A stretch of DNA of 59,993 nt from Acinetobacter pollinis (GTDB taxonomy: Bacteria > Pseudomonadota > Gammaproteobacteria > Pseudomonadales > Moraxellaceae), in assembly GCF_015627175.1 (NCBI RefSeq), contig NZ_VTDQ01000014.1, positions 1 through 59,993 on the forward strand, given 5' to 3'. How positions within the stretch are numbered: the first letter of the stretch is position 1; each line of letters opens with the position of its first letter. Shown one piece after another: positions 18,567-27,273 of this stretch. Both the position numbers and the translations under genes were made by a program. The notes beneath the pieces were generated by a model. That model was given only the letters and a program-made list of their open reading frames with translations. It did no database searches and had not been told where the DNA came from.

Positions 18567-19310
18567 ATGCCAATGATCGACATTCAACATATCTCTAAAT
18601 GGTATGGTGATTTTCAGGTACTTACAGAGTGTAGTACAAGTATTGAAAAAGGTGATGTTGTGGTTGTATGTGGGCCATCAGGCTCAGGAAAATCTACACT
18701 CATTAAAACTGTGAATGCCTTAGAACCTATTCAAAAAGGCGATATTATTGTAGACGGCACTTCTTTACAAAATAAGAGTACGAATCTTGCAAAATTTCGT
18801 TCAAAAGTCGGAATGGTTTTTCAACACTTTGAATTATTTCCACATATGACTGTTTTAGAAAACTTAACTATTGCACAGGTAAAAGTGCTCAATAGAAATG
18901 TTGCAGATGCACAGAAAAAGGCAAAGCAATATTTAGAGCGTGTTGGCCTATTTGCACATAAAGATAAGTTTCCAGGTCAACTTTCTGGTGGTCAGCAACA
19001 GCGTGTAGCGATAGCACGTGGATTATGTATGGATCCAATTTGTATGTTGTTTGATGAGCCTACATCTGCTTTAGATCCTGAAATGGTGGGTGAAGTCCTC
19101 GATGTTATGGTGCAGCTTGCCAATGAAGGAATGACTATGATGTGTGTTACTCATGAGATGGGATTCGCAAAGAAAGTCTCAAATCGTCTAATTTTTATGG
19201 ATGAAGGGAAAATTTTGGAAGACTGTCCAACAACAGAATTTTTTGAAAATATTGACGCAAGACACGAGCGTGCAAAGATATTTTTAGAAAAAATACAAGC
19301 AGTGCATTAA
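18567..19310 (+). CDS. gltL: Glutamate/aspartate ABC transporter ATP-binding protein
   Basis: 247-aa cytosolic ATPase that drives the GltJK channel. Walker A GPSGSGKST (about residues 36-44), Q-loop GMVFQHFELFPHMTV, signature LSGGQQQRVAIARGL, Walker B CMLFDEPTSALDPEM and switch histidine VTHEMGFAKK are complete. The sequence is typical of polar amino acid importers (GlnQ/GltL). Last gene of the operon, followed by a long hairpin. Confidence 0.94.
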   Translation: MPMIDIQHISKWYGDFQVLTECSTSIEKGDVVVVCGPSGSGKSTLIKTVNALEPIQKGDIIVDGTSLQNKSTNLAKFRSKVGMVFQHFELFPHMTVLENLTIAQVKVLNRNVADAQKKAKQYLERVGLFAHKDKFPGQLSGGQQQRVAIARGLCMDPICMLFDEPTSALDPEMVGEVLDVMVQLANEGMTMMCVTHEMGFAKKVSNRLIFMDEGKILEDCPTTEFFENIDARHERAKIFLEKIQAVH

Positions 19311-19315
19311 TATCT

Positions 19316-19347
19316 ATACGGGTATTGATTGAGATCAATACCCGTAT
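19316..19347. terminator. 14-bp hairpin between convergent genes
   Basis: ATACGGGTATTGAT and ATCAATACCCGTAT around TGAG form a perfect stem between gltL and the Lon-like protease gene. No T-tract follows on the + strand. Confidence 0.6.
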
Positions 19348-19354
19348 GAATTTA

Positions 19355-21940
19355 TTACTTAGGGGATTTCAACGTTTTACGACGTATTGAATTCTCAGTA
19401 ACGACAACATCTTTTTCTTTGGTATTTTTCTTAGTATTTTTCTTTTTCTTTTTAGGTTTTTCTTCTTCAACCTCACCATCTTCGATAGCTTGCCAATAAT
19501 TGAGTTGTTCCATGACCGCTGCATAGATCGACCCTTTGGTATATTCACCTTTTTTATCGAGCTGTCCAACAGGTTTAGCCATCAATATTTCCAGTGCTTG
19601 ATCTATCGTTTCAATCGCATGAACATGGAATTTTCCTGCTTTAACATCATCGATAATATCTTGGCGTAGCATAAGGTGCTGCATATTCTGCCAAGGAATA
19701 ATAACCCCTTGTTTGCCTGTAAAACCTTGCAAGCGACATGCATCATAAAAGCCTTCAATTTTTGCATTGACACCACCAATTGGCTGGACTTGCCCCAATT
19801 GGTTCATTGAACCTGTAATCGCCCATGATTGATCAATAGGTAGCTGACTAATTGCAGAAATAAGCGCTGATAGCTCCGCAACAGTGGCGCTGTCTCCATC
19901 GACTTGACCATAGCTTTGCTCAAAAGCAAGTGCAGCCGAGAAATGAAGTATTTGTTCACGTCCGAAATGTGCTTTTAAGAAGCTAGACATGAGTAAAACG
20001 CCTTTAGCATGTAATGAGCCGCCAAGTTCGACACTTCGCTCGATATCTAAAATATCTCCACCACCTTGATATACGGAGGCAGTTAATCGTGACGGTAGGC
20101 CAAACTCTACATCTGCATAATGAATAACAGACAGTGCATTGATTTGACCTAAACGATGTCCTTGCGTTTCGATGAGTTGTGTACCACGTGTGAGATCTTG
20201 CCAGTAAAGTTCACGTAAATAACCTAAGCGATATTGGCGATGTTGCAATGCGGTGTTGATATGTTCACTAGTCACAATCTTTCGATCAGCTTGTAAAGCA
20301 TGATGATGTGACTCACGGATTAAGTCGCCCAATGTAGAAGCATGTAATGAAAGTGAACTTTGATCTTCTGCTTGTCGACTAGAGTCTGTTAGTAAAGCAG
20401 CAAGTGCAGAGCGATCAAAAGGAAGAAGTTTATCGACTTGAACATAGTCTGCAATCAGTTGCATATATGCTTGTTCGTTGTCTTCATTACGCTCTAGGGT
20501 GTCTGTAAAATCGGCACGTATTTTAAATACACTTCCTAGTTCAGGCTCTGCTTCTAGAATTTCATAATAGATTTCAGGTTCTGCCAAAAGAACGACTTTT
20601 AGTTGTAGTGGAACGGATTCGGGTTCAATTGAAATGCTTCCTGTAAGGGTGAGCATGTGCTCTAAAGAAGACAGTTTTAGTTGTCCTGACTTTAATGCAC
20701 GTTTAAGACCTTGCCATGCATAAGGTTGTTCCAATAAATGTTCAGCTTCTAAAATAAGGAAACCACCGTTTGCACGGTGTAATGCACCTGAGCGAATGAG
20801 TGTAAAGTCTGTAGTAATGGTGCCATTTTGTGTCAATTGTTCGACATGCCCAAGCAAATTATAATGAGTAGGGAAGTCTTCAAAGATGACAGGCGCACCG
20901 CTGTTTGGTGTGTTACTCACAATGACATTGGCTTGGTAACGTGCAGGAATACGACTAAATTGTGCAGGTGCAAAGTCGTCTTCGTTTTGCTCTAGAATGA
21001 GTTCTACATGATCAATAACATCATTTGCATAATGCTCTAGGTAATGATGCAGTCCTTCTACCTGCTTATATTTTTTAAATAACTGTTCAATTTTTGGAAT
21101 AACAATTTCTTGTGCGACTTCTTTATTTAAATCTGAAACGCGATCTCTCGCATCGTCTTCAAGATCACCTAAGTGTAGTCCAAGTCGCTCAAGTTTTTTA
21201 TCCATATAACGGATATTTGTTGAAATTTCAGCACGTTTTTCATGACTTAAAGCATCAATGTCTACTTGAGTCATTTCTTGTAAACTATCATCTTTAAGGT
21301 GGACAGGCACAAAGCAATTTTGGTCATTACGTGAAACGAGCTTTACACCCATTGTTTCACCTTCTTTAGTCAGCTCTATTAAAGCTTCTTGCTGTTCTCG
21401 ACCTGTTTGTTGACGTATTTTTTCAATCGATTCTCTGTAGTTTTCAGAGCTAAAACGACGTTCTAAGTGTTTTAACATCGTTTGCCAAGCTTCTTCTAAC
21501 TGCTTTTGAAATTTAGTGGCTTGACCAGCAGGAAAACGTAAAACAATAGGCTGTCTGGCATTTTCAAAATTATTTAAATAGACCCAATCATCTGGCGTTG
21601 GCATGGTCTTCGCGTGTTGTTTGAGTAAGCGTTTAATCATTGTACGCTTACCTAAACCTGCTGTACCTACGGCAAAAATATTGTAGCCTGAGTAGGGCAA
21701 TGCAATGCCTGCTTCTACAGAAGCACGTGCACGGTCTTGTCCTAGAAAATTGTTAAGAGGCTTAATGCGTCTTGTTGATGCTGGAATTTTATTTAATTTT
21801 GGAATATGCGTCAGTTGTTCTGGTTTTAAAGCCGTCTTTTTTAGTGTTTTTTGAATACTAGGTTGGTCAAAAGCGGATTTCAATGGATGTTGAAGTTCTG
21901 AGTTTTTTGTCACTGAGTTTACTGGTAATACTGAATTCAT
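19355..21940 (-). CDS. Lon-like (S16) ATP-dependent protease, LonB/YcbZ type
   Basis: About 861 aa, probably cytosolic. The N-terminal part has an AAA-type P-loop variant, GTAGLGKRT, preceded by LNNFLGQDRARASVEAGIALP; a large helical insertion (about residues 150-310) interrupts the ATPase domain, and sensor-like segments follow (HRANGGFLILEAEHLL). The C-terminal S16 protease domain carries the catalytic serine in GDSATVAEL and the lysine in GGVNAKIEGF. The extreme C-terminus is unusual: an acidic patch and then a run of lysines and charged residues (EEEKPKKKKK onward). I use the ATG at 21940; an in-frame TTG at 21973 also exists, and neither has a strong ribosome binding site. The gene stands alone, convergent with gltL. 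Confidence 0.88.
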   Translation of the reverse strand: MNSVLPVNSVTKNSELQHPLKSAFDQPSIQKTLKKTALKPEQLTHIPKLNKIPASTRRIKPLNNFLGQDRARASVEAGIALPYSGYNIFAVGTAGLGKRTMIKRLLKQHAKTMPTPDDWVYLNNFENARQPIVLRFPAGQATKFQKQLEEAWQTMLKHLERRFSSENYRESIEKIRQQTGREQQEALIELTKEGETMGVKLVSRNDQNCFVPVHLKDDSLQEMTQVDIDALSHEKRAEISTNIRYMDKKLERLGLHLGDLEDDARDRVSDLNKEVAQEIVIPKIEQLFKKYKQVEGLHHYLEHYANDVIDHVELILEQNEDDFAPAQFSRIPARYQANVIVSNTPNSGAPVIFEDFPTHYNLLGHVEQLTQNGTITTDFTLIRSGALHRANGGFLILEAEHLLEQPYAWQGLKRALKSGQLKLSSLEHMLTLTGSISIEPESVPLQLKVVLLAEPEIYYEILEAEPELGSVFKIRADFTDTLERNEDNEQAYMQLIADYVQVDKLLPFDRSALAALLTDSSRQAEDQSSLSLHASTLGDLIRESHHHALQADRKIVTSEHINTALQHRQYRLGYLRELYWQDLTRGTQLIETQGHRLGQINALSVIHYADVEFGLPSRLTASVYQGGGDILDIERSVELGGSLHAKGVLLMSSFLKAHFGREQILHFSAALAFEQSYGQVDGDSATVAELSALISAISQLPIDQSWAITGSMNQLGQVQPIGGVNAKIEGFYDACRLQGFTGKQGVIIPWQNMQHLMLRQDIIDDVKAGKFHVHAIETIDQALEILMAKPVGQLDKKGEYTKGSIYAAVMEQLNYWQAIEDGEVEEEKPKKKKKNTKKNTKEKDVVVTENSIRRKTLKSPK

Positions 21941-22132
21941 CTGATCACATCTATGAGTAAGTAAGAAATCCAAAACTAAACATGAATTGGTTTGATTAAA
22001 GGTATACAGATTTTATCTTAAAGATCAAGAAAACGAAGTGAAAAAAATAAATTTAACAATTGTACGGTTGCAACACCTAGTAGAAAAGTTTTGAATATCA
22101 GTTTTATATACTAAATATTACTGATAGATACA

Positions 22133-24292
22133 ATGAAGACTTCTAGCCAAGACTGGGCTCAGGCCTTTCGGGCATTTCTTGATCGCCGTGCTTTAATTAT
22201 GCTTTTTTTGGGATTTTCGGCAGGTGTTCCAATTTTATTAATTTTTTCGAGCTTATCATTGTGGTTGGGAGAGGCAGGAGTAGATAAGAGTGCAGTTACT
22301 TTCTTTAGTTGGGCTGCGCTTGGATACTCATTTAAATTTGTATGGGCACCTTTAATCGATGAACTTCCTGTTCCTATACTTACAAAAATTTTAGGGCGCC
22401 GTCGAGCATGGTTGCTGATAGCACAATTGTTAATTATTGCTTCAATTGTTGTGATGGCATCTTCAGATCCTTCGTTAGGCAATAGCTATTTAATTCAGAT
22501 GGCTGTGGGTGCGGTCTTATTGGGGTTTTCAGCAGCAACGCAAGATATTGTAATTGATGCGTATCGTATTGAGCTAGGTGATACGCAAATGCAAACAGTC
22601 TTGGCATCTACATACAATGCAGGTTATCGTATAGGTATGATTGTGGCGGGTGCAGGCGCACTATTTCTAGCAGGATGGTTAGGAACATCTAAAGGAAATT
22701 ATATTTATAATGCTTGGAAATATACCTATTTAATCATGGCGTGTGTCATGGTAGTGGGAGTAATTACGACTTTATGTATTCGAGAGCCAAATGTAACGCG
22801 GAAGAATAAAAACTATCATGCTGTGGATTATTTGCGATTAGTATTTGTTTTTTTTATTGCTGTTTCAGCATTTGTTATTAGTTATATTTATTTTGGTCAG
22901 ATCAGCGAATATTTAGAAAAAGTATGGCTTGTTCAAGATGGCGCATTATTATTTTTATTTGAAATGATACGTTTTATTGTTGCCATATTCTGTGCAGTAT
23001 TCATTGGAACATGTCTTGTCAAATTTGGTGCTGTTGAAAAGAAAATGGCTATAGACATTTGGATTAGCCCTGTACAAGACTTTTTTCAACGATATGGGAT
23101 TAAGCTTGCACTATTTTTATTATTACTTATTGGGTTTTATCGTATTTCTGACATTATTGCAGGTGTTATTTCGAATGTTTTTTATCAAGATTTAAACTTT
23201 ACCAAAGCCCAAATTGCAGAGGCAGTTAAAGTTTATGGCGTTATTTTCTCACTGTTAGGAGGGTTCTTAGGAGGACTGTTGGCTCAGCGTTTTAACATTA
23301 TGAAATTAATGTTTATTGGAGCTGTATTTGCCAGTGCGACGAATTTAATGTTTATTGGACTGGTGAAGTCGGGAGAGCCTTTAAGTCCAGTGAGTATCTC
23401 TCTTGGAGAGAAGCAGTTTACAGCACAACCTGATGATGTCGGATACTGGCATGTAGATATTCCTGTTCAAGATTTTAATGATTTAAATAAGGTCTTAATT
23501 CAGAGTTCATATAGTACGCAACCACAAGAGTATGTGCGTACCGAGGTTCCTTTTCTATCTAGTGATAACCAGAAAAAGTTAGAACTTATTCCTTTTAACC
23601 ATCAAAATACACTGAGTTTAGATACACTATCAAAAGAAGTCGTTATCAGAGGGCAATATGCTTCTTTTGAAGTACCTCTTCGTGAAAAAGATGCTGTACT
23701 TGTGTATGTGGGGGGAAAAAGTTTTCCTGCAAAAATAGAAGCATCGGGTAACTTTTCAGCAGTCATAGAAAGTAAATTATTGTTATCTCAAACTGATCAT
23801 AAAATTCAGGTGAGAATATATGGCAAGAGTGATCAAGAATTAGCAACGAATGTATTAAGTTATAAAGTTGCAGATCATTTAACGACAGCATTAGATATAG
23901 ATGTCAAACCATTAGATTTTATCCATAACAATAAGCATGAATCTATACGATTAGAGGGTAAAGTCATTAAGTCATATAGTTCTACATGGTTGTACTTTGC
24001 AATTATGATAGATAACTTGGCTTCTGGGTTGGCAGGTGCTGCTTTTATTGCATTTTTGTCAAGTTTGACCAGTGTATCTTTTACTGCTGTACAATATGCA
24101 ATATTCAGCTCATTAATGACCTTAACACCAAAAATTCTAGGTGGATACTCAGGGACAATAGTCACCCATATTGGATATCCGAAATTTTTCCTCATGACAG
24201 CTTTGTTAGGAATTCCTATTTTAATATTGGTTTTATGGGTAGCAAAACTATTAAAAGCGCACAATGAAACTACTATCACACACAAAGGATGA
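22133..24292 (+). CDS. ampG: AmpG-family muropeptide permease with large soluble insertion
   Basis: 719-aa inner-membrane MFS-type permease. AmpG imports anhydromuropeptides for cell-wall recycling, and in many Gram-negatives this influences ampC beta-lactamase induction. The N-terminal half (FLGFSAGVPILLIFSSLSLWL, WAALGYSFKFVWAPLIDELP, GRRRAWLL, FSAATQDIVIDAYRIE) matches the family closely. It is much longer than E. coli AmpG (491 aa): residues about 412-612 form a hydrophilic, beta-rich stretch between membrane segments (for example ISLGEKQFTAQPDDVGYW), after which the last helices resume with FAIMIDNLASGLAGAAFIAFL. The insertion probably forms an extra-membrane domain. gloA starts 6 nt downstream and is likely co-transcribed. 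Confidence 0.87.
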   Translation: MKTSSQDWAQAFRAFLDRRALIMLFLGFSAGVPILLIFSSLSLWLGEAGVDKSAVTFFSWAALGYSFKFVWAPLIDELPVPILTKILGRRRAWLLIAQLLIIASIVVMASSDPSLGNSYLIQMAVGAVLLGFSAATQDIVIDAYRIELGDTQMQTVLASTYNAGYRIGMIVAGAGALFLAGWLGTSKGNYIYNAWKYTYLIMACVMVVGVITTLCIREPNVTRKNKNYHAVDYLRLVFVFFIAVSAFVISYIYFGQISEYLEKVWLVQDGALLFLFEMIRFIVAIFCAVFIGTCLVKFGAVEKKMAIDIWISPVQDFFQRYGIKLALFLLLLIGFYRISDIIAGVISNVFYQDLNFTKAQIAEAVKVYGVIFSLLGGFLGGLLAQRFNIMKLMFIGAVFASATNLMFIGLVKSGEPLSPVSISLGEKQFTAQPDDVGYWHVDIPVQDFNDLNKVLIQSSYSTQPQEYVRTEVPFLSSDNQKKLELIPFNHQNTLSLDTLSKEVVIRGQYASFEVPLREKDAVLVYVGGKSFPAKIEASGNFSAVIESKLLLSQTDHKIQVRIYGKSDQELATNVLSYKVADHLTTALDIDVKPLDFIHNNKHESIRLEGKVIKSYSSTWLYFAIMIDNLASGLAGAAFIAFLSSLTSVSFTAVQYAIFSSLMTLTPKILGGYSGTIVTHIGYPKFFLMTALLGIPILILVLWVAKLLKAHNETTITHKG

Positions 24293-24298
24293 ATGATA

Positions 24299-24697
24299 AT
24301 GCGTATGTTACATACCATGTTACGTGTAGGCAATTTAGATCGCTCTTTGGCATTCTATACTGAAGTATTGGGTATGAAGGTTCTTCGTCAAAATGATTAT
24401 GAGGAAGGCCGCTTTACTCTGGCTTTTGTAGGCTATGGAAGCGAAGATACACACACTGTTTTAGAACTTACTTATAACTGGGATCAGAGTGAATATACGT
24501 TGGGTGATGCTTATGGTCATATTGCTATAGGTGTTGCAGATGCATATGTCGCTTGTGATGAAATTAAAGCAAAAGGTGGTCGTGTGGTACGTGAAGCAGG
24601 ACCTATGAAGGGTGGTAAAACGGTTATCGCTTTTGTTGAAGATCCAGATGGCTATAAAATCGAACTGATTCAGCAAGATGAATATGCACGTGCATAA
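24299..24697 (+). CDS. gloA: Lactoylglutathione lyase (glyoxalase I)
   Basis: 132-aa metalloenzyme that converts the methylglyoxal-glutathione hemithioacetal to S-lactoylglutathione. The four metal ligands are at the E. coli positions: His5 (MRMLH), Glu in VLELTYNW, His in YGHIAIGV and Glu in DGYKIELIQ. The ATG at 24299 reproduces the family N-terminus [16 protein letters not shown], with AGGA 9 nt upstream; the ATG at 24293 is too close to that site. It follows ampG by 6 nt, an apparent two-gene operon with no obvious biochemical link. Confidence 0.95.
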   Translation: MRMLHTMLRVGNLDRSLAFYTEVLGMKVLRQNDYEEGRFTLAFVGYGSEDTHTVLELTYNWDQSEYTLGDAYGHIAIGVADAYVACDEIKAKGGRVVREAGPMKGGKTVIAFVEDPDGYKIELIQQDEYARA

Positions 24698-24744
24698 ATA
24701 CATTGAAGCTTTAAATAATATTCGCTTACTGGCAGAAAATTAGG

Positions 24745-24750
24745 TATAAT
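24745..24750 (+). promoter_or_regulatory. -10 element of the rpmE promoter
   Basis: A perfect TATAAT lies in the gap between gloA and rpmE. The -35 region is poor (TTCGCT with an 18-nt spacer). A leader of about 155 nt would result. Confidence 0.5.
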
Positions 24751-24756
24751 TGTAAG

Positions 24757-24914
24757 ACTTGTTGAGCCTTGCCCTAACCAAATGAGTTTCGGTGGGCCAA
24801 AAGAATGGTCTGTTGTGGTGTTGATCTGCACTTTTAGTGCTTTCCTCTAATACATTAGAGAGTGATCAATTGCGATGACAGCATAAGCCTTTCTTAACTT
24901 AGGAGTAATCGAGC
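24757..24914 (+). promoter_or_regulatory. Long rpmE leader, possible L31 autoregulatory RNA
   Basis: About 155 nt of transcribed, non-coding sequence precede rpmE, with G/C-richer blocks than the neighbouring gaps and short complementary segments (CTCTAATACATTAGAG near 24844-24859). Ribosomal-protein leader RNAs for L31 are known in gammaproteobacteria; I cannot confirm the family from sequence alone. Confidence 0.35.
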
Positions 24915-25139
24915 ATGCGTGCCGGTATTCACCCAAAATACGAAAAATTAGTTGCGACTTGTTCATGTGGTAACGTTATTGAAACTAAATCGTCTGTAGG
25001 TAAAGATACACTTTACTTAGACGTATGTTCTGCATGTCACCCTTTCTACACTGGTAAGCAAAAAAGTGTTGATACAGGTGGTCGTATCGATAAATTCAAA
25101 CAACGTTTCTCTGGTATGTCTCGCTCAATCAAGCGTTAA
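24915..25139 (+). CDS. rpmE: 50S ribosomal protein L31, zinc-binding type
   Basis: 74-aa large-subunit protein bridging to the 30S head. It has the zinc-ligand (C+) form: CSCGN and CSACHPF give the Cys/Cys/Cys set. Such L31 copies are stable under zinc sufficiency and are replaced by the C- paralogue (RpmE2) under zinc starvation; no paralogue is in this window. AGGAG lies 8-9 nt before the ATG. A strong terminator follows. Confidence 0.96.
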   Translation: MRAGIHPKYEKLVATCSCGNVIETKSSVGKDTLYLDVCSACHPFYTGKQKSVDTGGRIDKFKQRFSGMSRSIKR

Positions 25140-25159
25140 TATCTTAGAAATTAAGTTTA

Positions 25160-25187
25160 AAAAAACGGGCTATTTAGCCCGTTTTTT
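25160..25187. terminator. rpmE/fimX bidirectional terminator
   Basis: AAAAAACGGGCTA and TAGCCCGTTTTTT with a 2-nt loop, a strong terminator between the convergent genes. Confidence 0.9.
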
Positions 25188-25188
25188 A

Positions 25189-27273
25189 TTAGTCTTGATT
25201 ATCTAATAATCTATCTAATTTCTTTTGGAAATAATTACCCTGTAAGAAGCGTGCGTCTACGTTCCAAGCGTTTGCAAAGGTGCTCATGCTATTTAATTGA
25301 TTCAGAACAAATGCTGTATCTGCACTAAGTTCGGTATAGTACTCTAGGTGTTCCTGAAGTTTTTCTAAGTCTTCATCACTGTTGAGTGCATCAGTTAACT
25401 GATCATCTAGATAGCATAGGCTCGGTTGTAATTTTTCAAGTAGTTTGCCATGCGCTTGTACATTTGTACCAAACTGACGTAGTGCAATTTTAATACCTAG
25501 ATCATCTAGCATTTTCCAAATAGAATGTGACTCTAAACCTTCTTCAATCAGCTCCAATGCACTGAATTTGAGAATGAGTGAATCTTGATTCGCACTACTG
25601 AGCATAGCCAGAATTTTCTGTAATAATGGAATAAGCTGATCGCCACCTGTAAGGATATGAGTATTCAGGTTAATGATTAACTTGGTTTCAGGATGCTGTA
25701 CTGCAAAATTATTCAGTTGTTTACATGCTTCAACGATGACCCAACGATCTAAGATAATCGATAGTGCAGGAGAGTCACGTAAGTCTTTTAGATCAATTAG
25801 GTTTACCCACTCATTATTATGAATAATACCGTTCAGCACTTCATACATATAAAGTTGAGCGTCTGTTTTATCATATAACTGTTGGTATTTTAAATGGATA
25901 TTATTGTCTGCGAGAGCTTCTTTAATATGATCTGTAATTTGTTCTGCAACTGTAAATGCTGAAGAAGCAGCTTGGCTAATTGCTGAAATTTCTACATCAG
26001 ATTTAAATTTGATCTCAGAACTGATCCCATTTTTTTCTTCAAATGTGAGTGGGTGAGCAAACGCATTAATATAACATTCATTAAAATGTTCTTGTGACTG
26101 AATTGGCTGTGTAATATCTGTGACATTTAGATGAAATGAAACGGTATAGTTGTTTTTATTAATTTCAATTAAATTATCTTTAGATAAATGCTCTAAACTC
26201 ATGAGTTTAGATTTAAGTTGTGTTTGGTCTTTAGCTTGTACTAAGCCAATGTAAATAGAAGGTGTAAGCTTGATAACAGTATTTTGAATCTGTTCATGAA
26301 GAAAGTTATTTATAGCAGTAATATAGTTTTCAACTTCATTTGACTGAAGTTTAGCAAGATGTGATTGCTCTTCTGATGAAATTTTGAGTCTAAATAATAT
26401 AAGCGTATTGAAAGGAATATTTTCAGTTGTAATTTTATGATTAATTGATTCATAGCTATACACGCTACTGGTCGATGAAGAGATTTTTGAATCACCATGG
26501 TCTATAATAAGACGCAAACCTTCGTCATCGCTGTTTGGAAAAAAGTTTAGGTCTAAATTTTTATCTTTTAACGAAACATTTTTTGAAACAATAGAGAAAT
26601 TCATTACCTCAGGTTGAGGTTGACTTACTTTTTTAAAGTTTTGCTTAAACTGTACGGCATCTTCAGGCTGTAATAAATCTAACAGTGGAAGTCCAATAAT
26701 TTCATCTTCACTTTCAAGATGGAAAAGCTTGAGGTATTCCTCACTAGCTTCCATATGAATACCTTCTTGGATGAGCGCAATTGCATTTGCATTCTCTTTT
26801 GCACTTGTTTTTATTTGTGCATCAACTTGTTCTAATTCTTTCTCTAATTTTTTCTGTGATTGTAGCGCTCGACTAAAAGATAGAGTGCGTAATAGTCCAA
26901 TATAAAAACGCTCAGGATAATCTAGATTAAAAAGGTCATATACACCTTTATTAATATAAGAAAGGTATTGTTCAGGTTGATAGTCTTCAGGATTCAACAA
27001 CAGTAGTGGAAGCTGAGGCTGTTCTGATGCCTTAATTAAGGTAAGTGCTTGCTCAACTTTTAAATCGTAAGCGCGGCCAAATAAGATAATATCCCATGGT
27101 AGATTTAATTGTTTTTCAAAGCTGTTTAAATCATCGAGAAGACTTGCATGAACTTGATGCTTTTTTGTAGAGAGCAGCTCAGTTATTTGATTATACCGGA
27201 TTTGGTTGTCATCAATAATGAGTAATCGTATTTCAGTTTGTTTCAGCTTATTTTGTAAAAAAGAATTTCTCAT
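25189..27273 (-). CDS. fimX: FimX-like cyclic-di-GMP effector (REC-PAS-degenerate GGDEF-degenerate EAL)
   Basis: 694 aa, close to the 691 aa of P. aeruginosa FimX. Receiver-like domain (about 17-130, RLLIIDDNQ), coiled coil (about 145-172, QKKLEKELEQVDAQI), PAS domain (about 170-260), GGDEF-like domain without any GGDEF motif (about 285-400), and EAL-like domain (about 440-690). The EAL motif is E-V-L (YMYEVLNGI), the catalytic DDFG segment is LRQFGTN, and the metal/acid positions are lost, so it should bind cyclic-di-GMP but not cleave it. FimX couples cyclic-di-GMP to type IV pilus assembly at the pole through PilZ/PilB. It overlaps the fimW stop by 4 nt. The receiver has the D-D pair, but its phospho-acceptor strand is atypical (IILFGRAYDL). 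Confidence 0.85.
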   Translation of the reverse strand: MRNSFLQNKLKQTEIRLLIIDDNQIRYNQITELLSTKKHQVHASLLDDLNSFEKQLNLPWDIILFGRAYDLKVEQALTLIKASEQPQLPLLLLNPEDYQPEQYLSYINKGVYDLFNLDYPERFYIGLLRTLSFSRALQSQKKLEKELEQVDAQIKTSAKENANAIALIQEGIHMEASEEYLKLFHLESEDEIIGLPLLDLLQPEDAVQFKQNFKKVSQPQPEVMNFSIVSKNVSLKDKNLDLNFFPNSDDEGLRLIIDHGDSKISSSTSSVYSYESINHKITTENIPFNTLILFRLKISSEEQSHLAKLQSNEVENYITAINNFLHEQIQNTVIKLTPSIYIGLVQAKDQTQLKSKLMSLEHLSKDNLIEINKNNYTVSFHLNVTDITQPIQSQEHFNECYINAFAHPLTFEEKNGISSEIKFKSDVEISAISQAASSAFTVAEQITDHIKEALADNNIHLKYQQLYDKTDAQLYMYEVLNGIIHNNEWVNLIDLKDLRDSPALSIILDRWVIVEACKQLNNFAVQHPETKLIINLNTHILTGGDQLIPLLQKILAMLSSANQDSLILKFSALELIEEGLESHSIWKMLDDLGIKIALRQFGTNVQAHGKLLEKLQPSLCYLDDQLTDALNSDEDLEKLQEHLEYYTELSADTAFVLNQLNSMSTFANAWNVDARFLQGNYFQKKLDRLLDNQD

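Noticed and set aside
25189..27273. An active diguanylate cyclase or phosphodiesterase
   Set aside because: GGDEF is absent, the EAL motif is E-V-L, and the DDFG segment is replaced by LRQFGTN.
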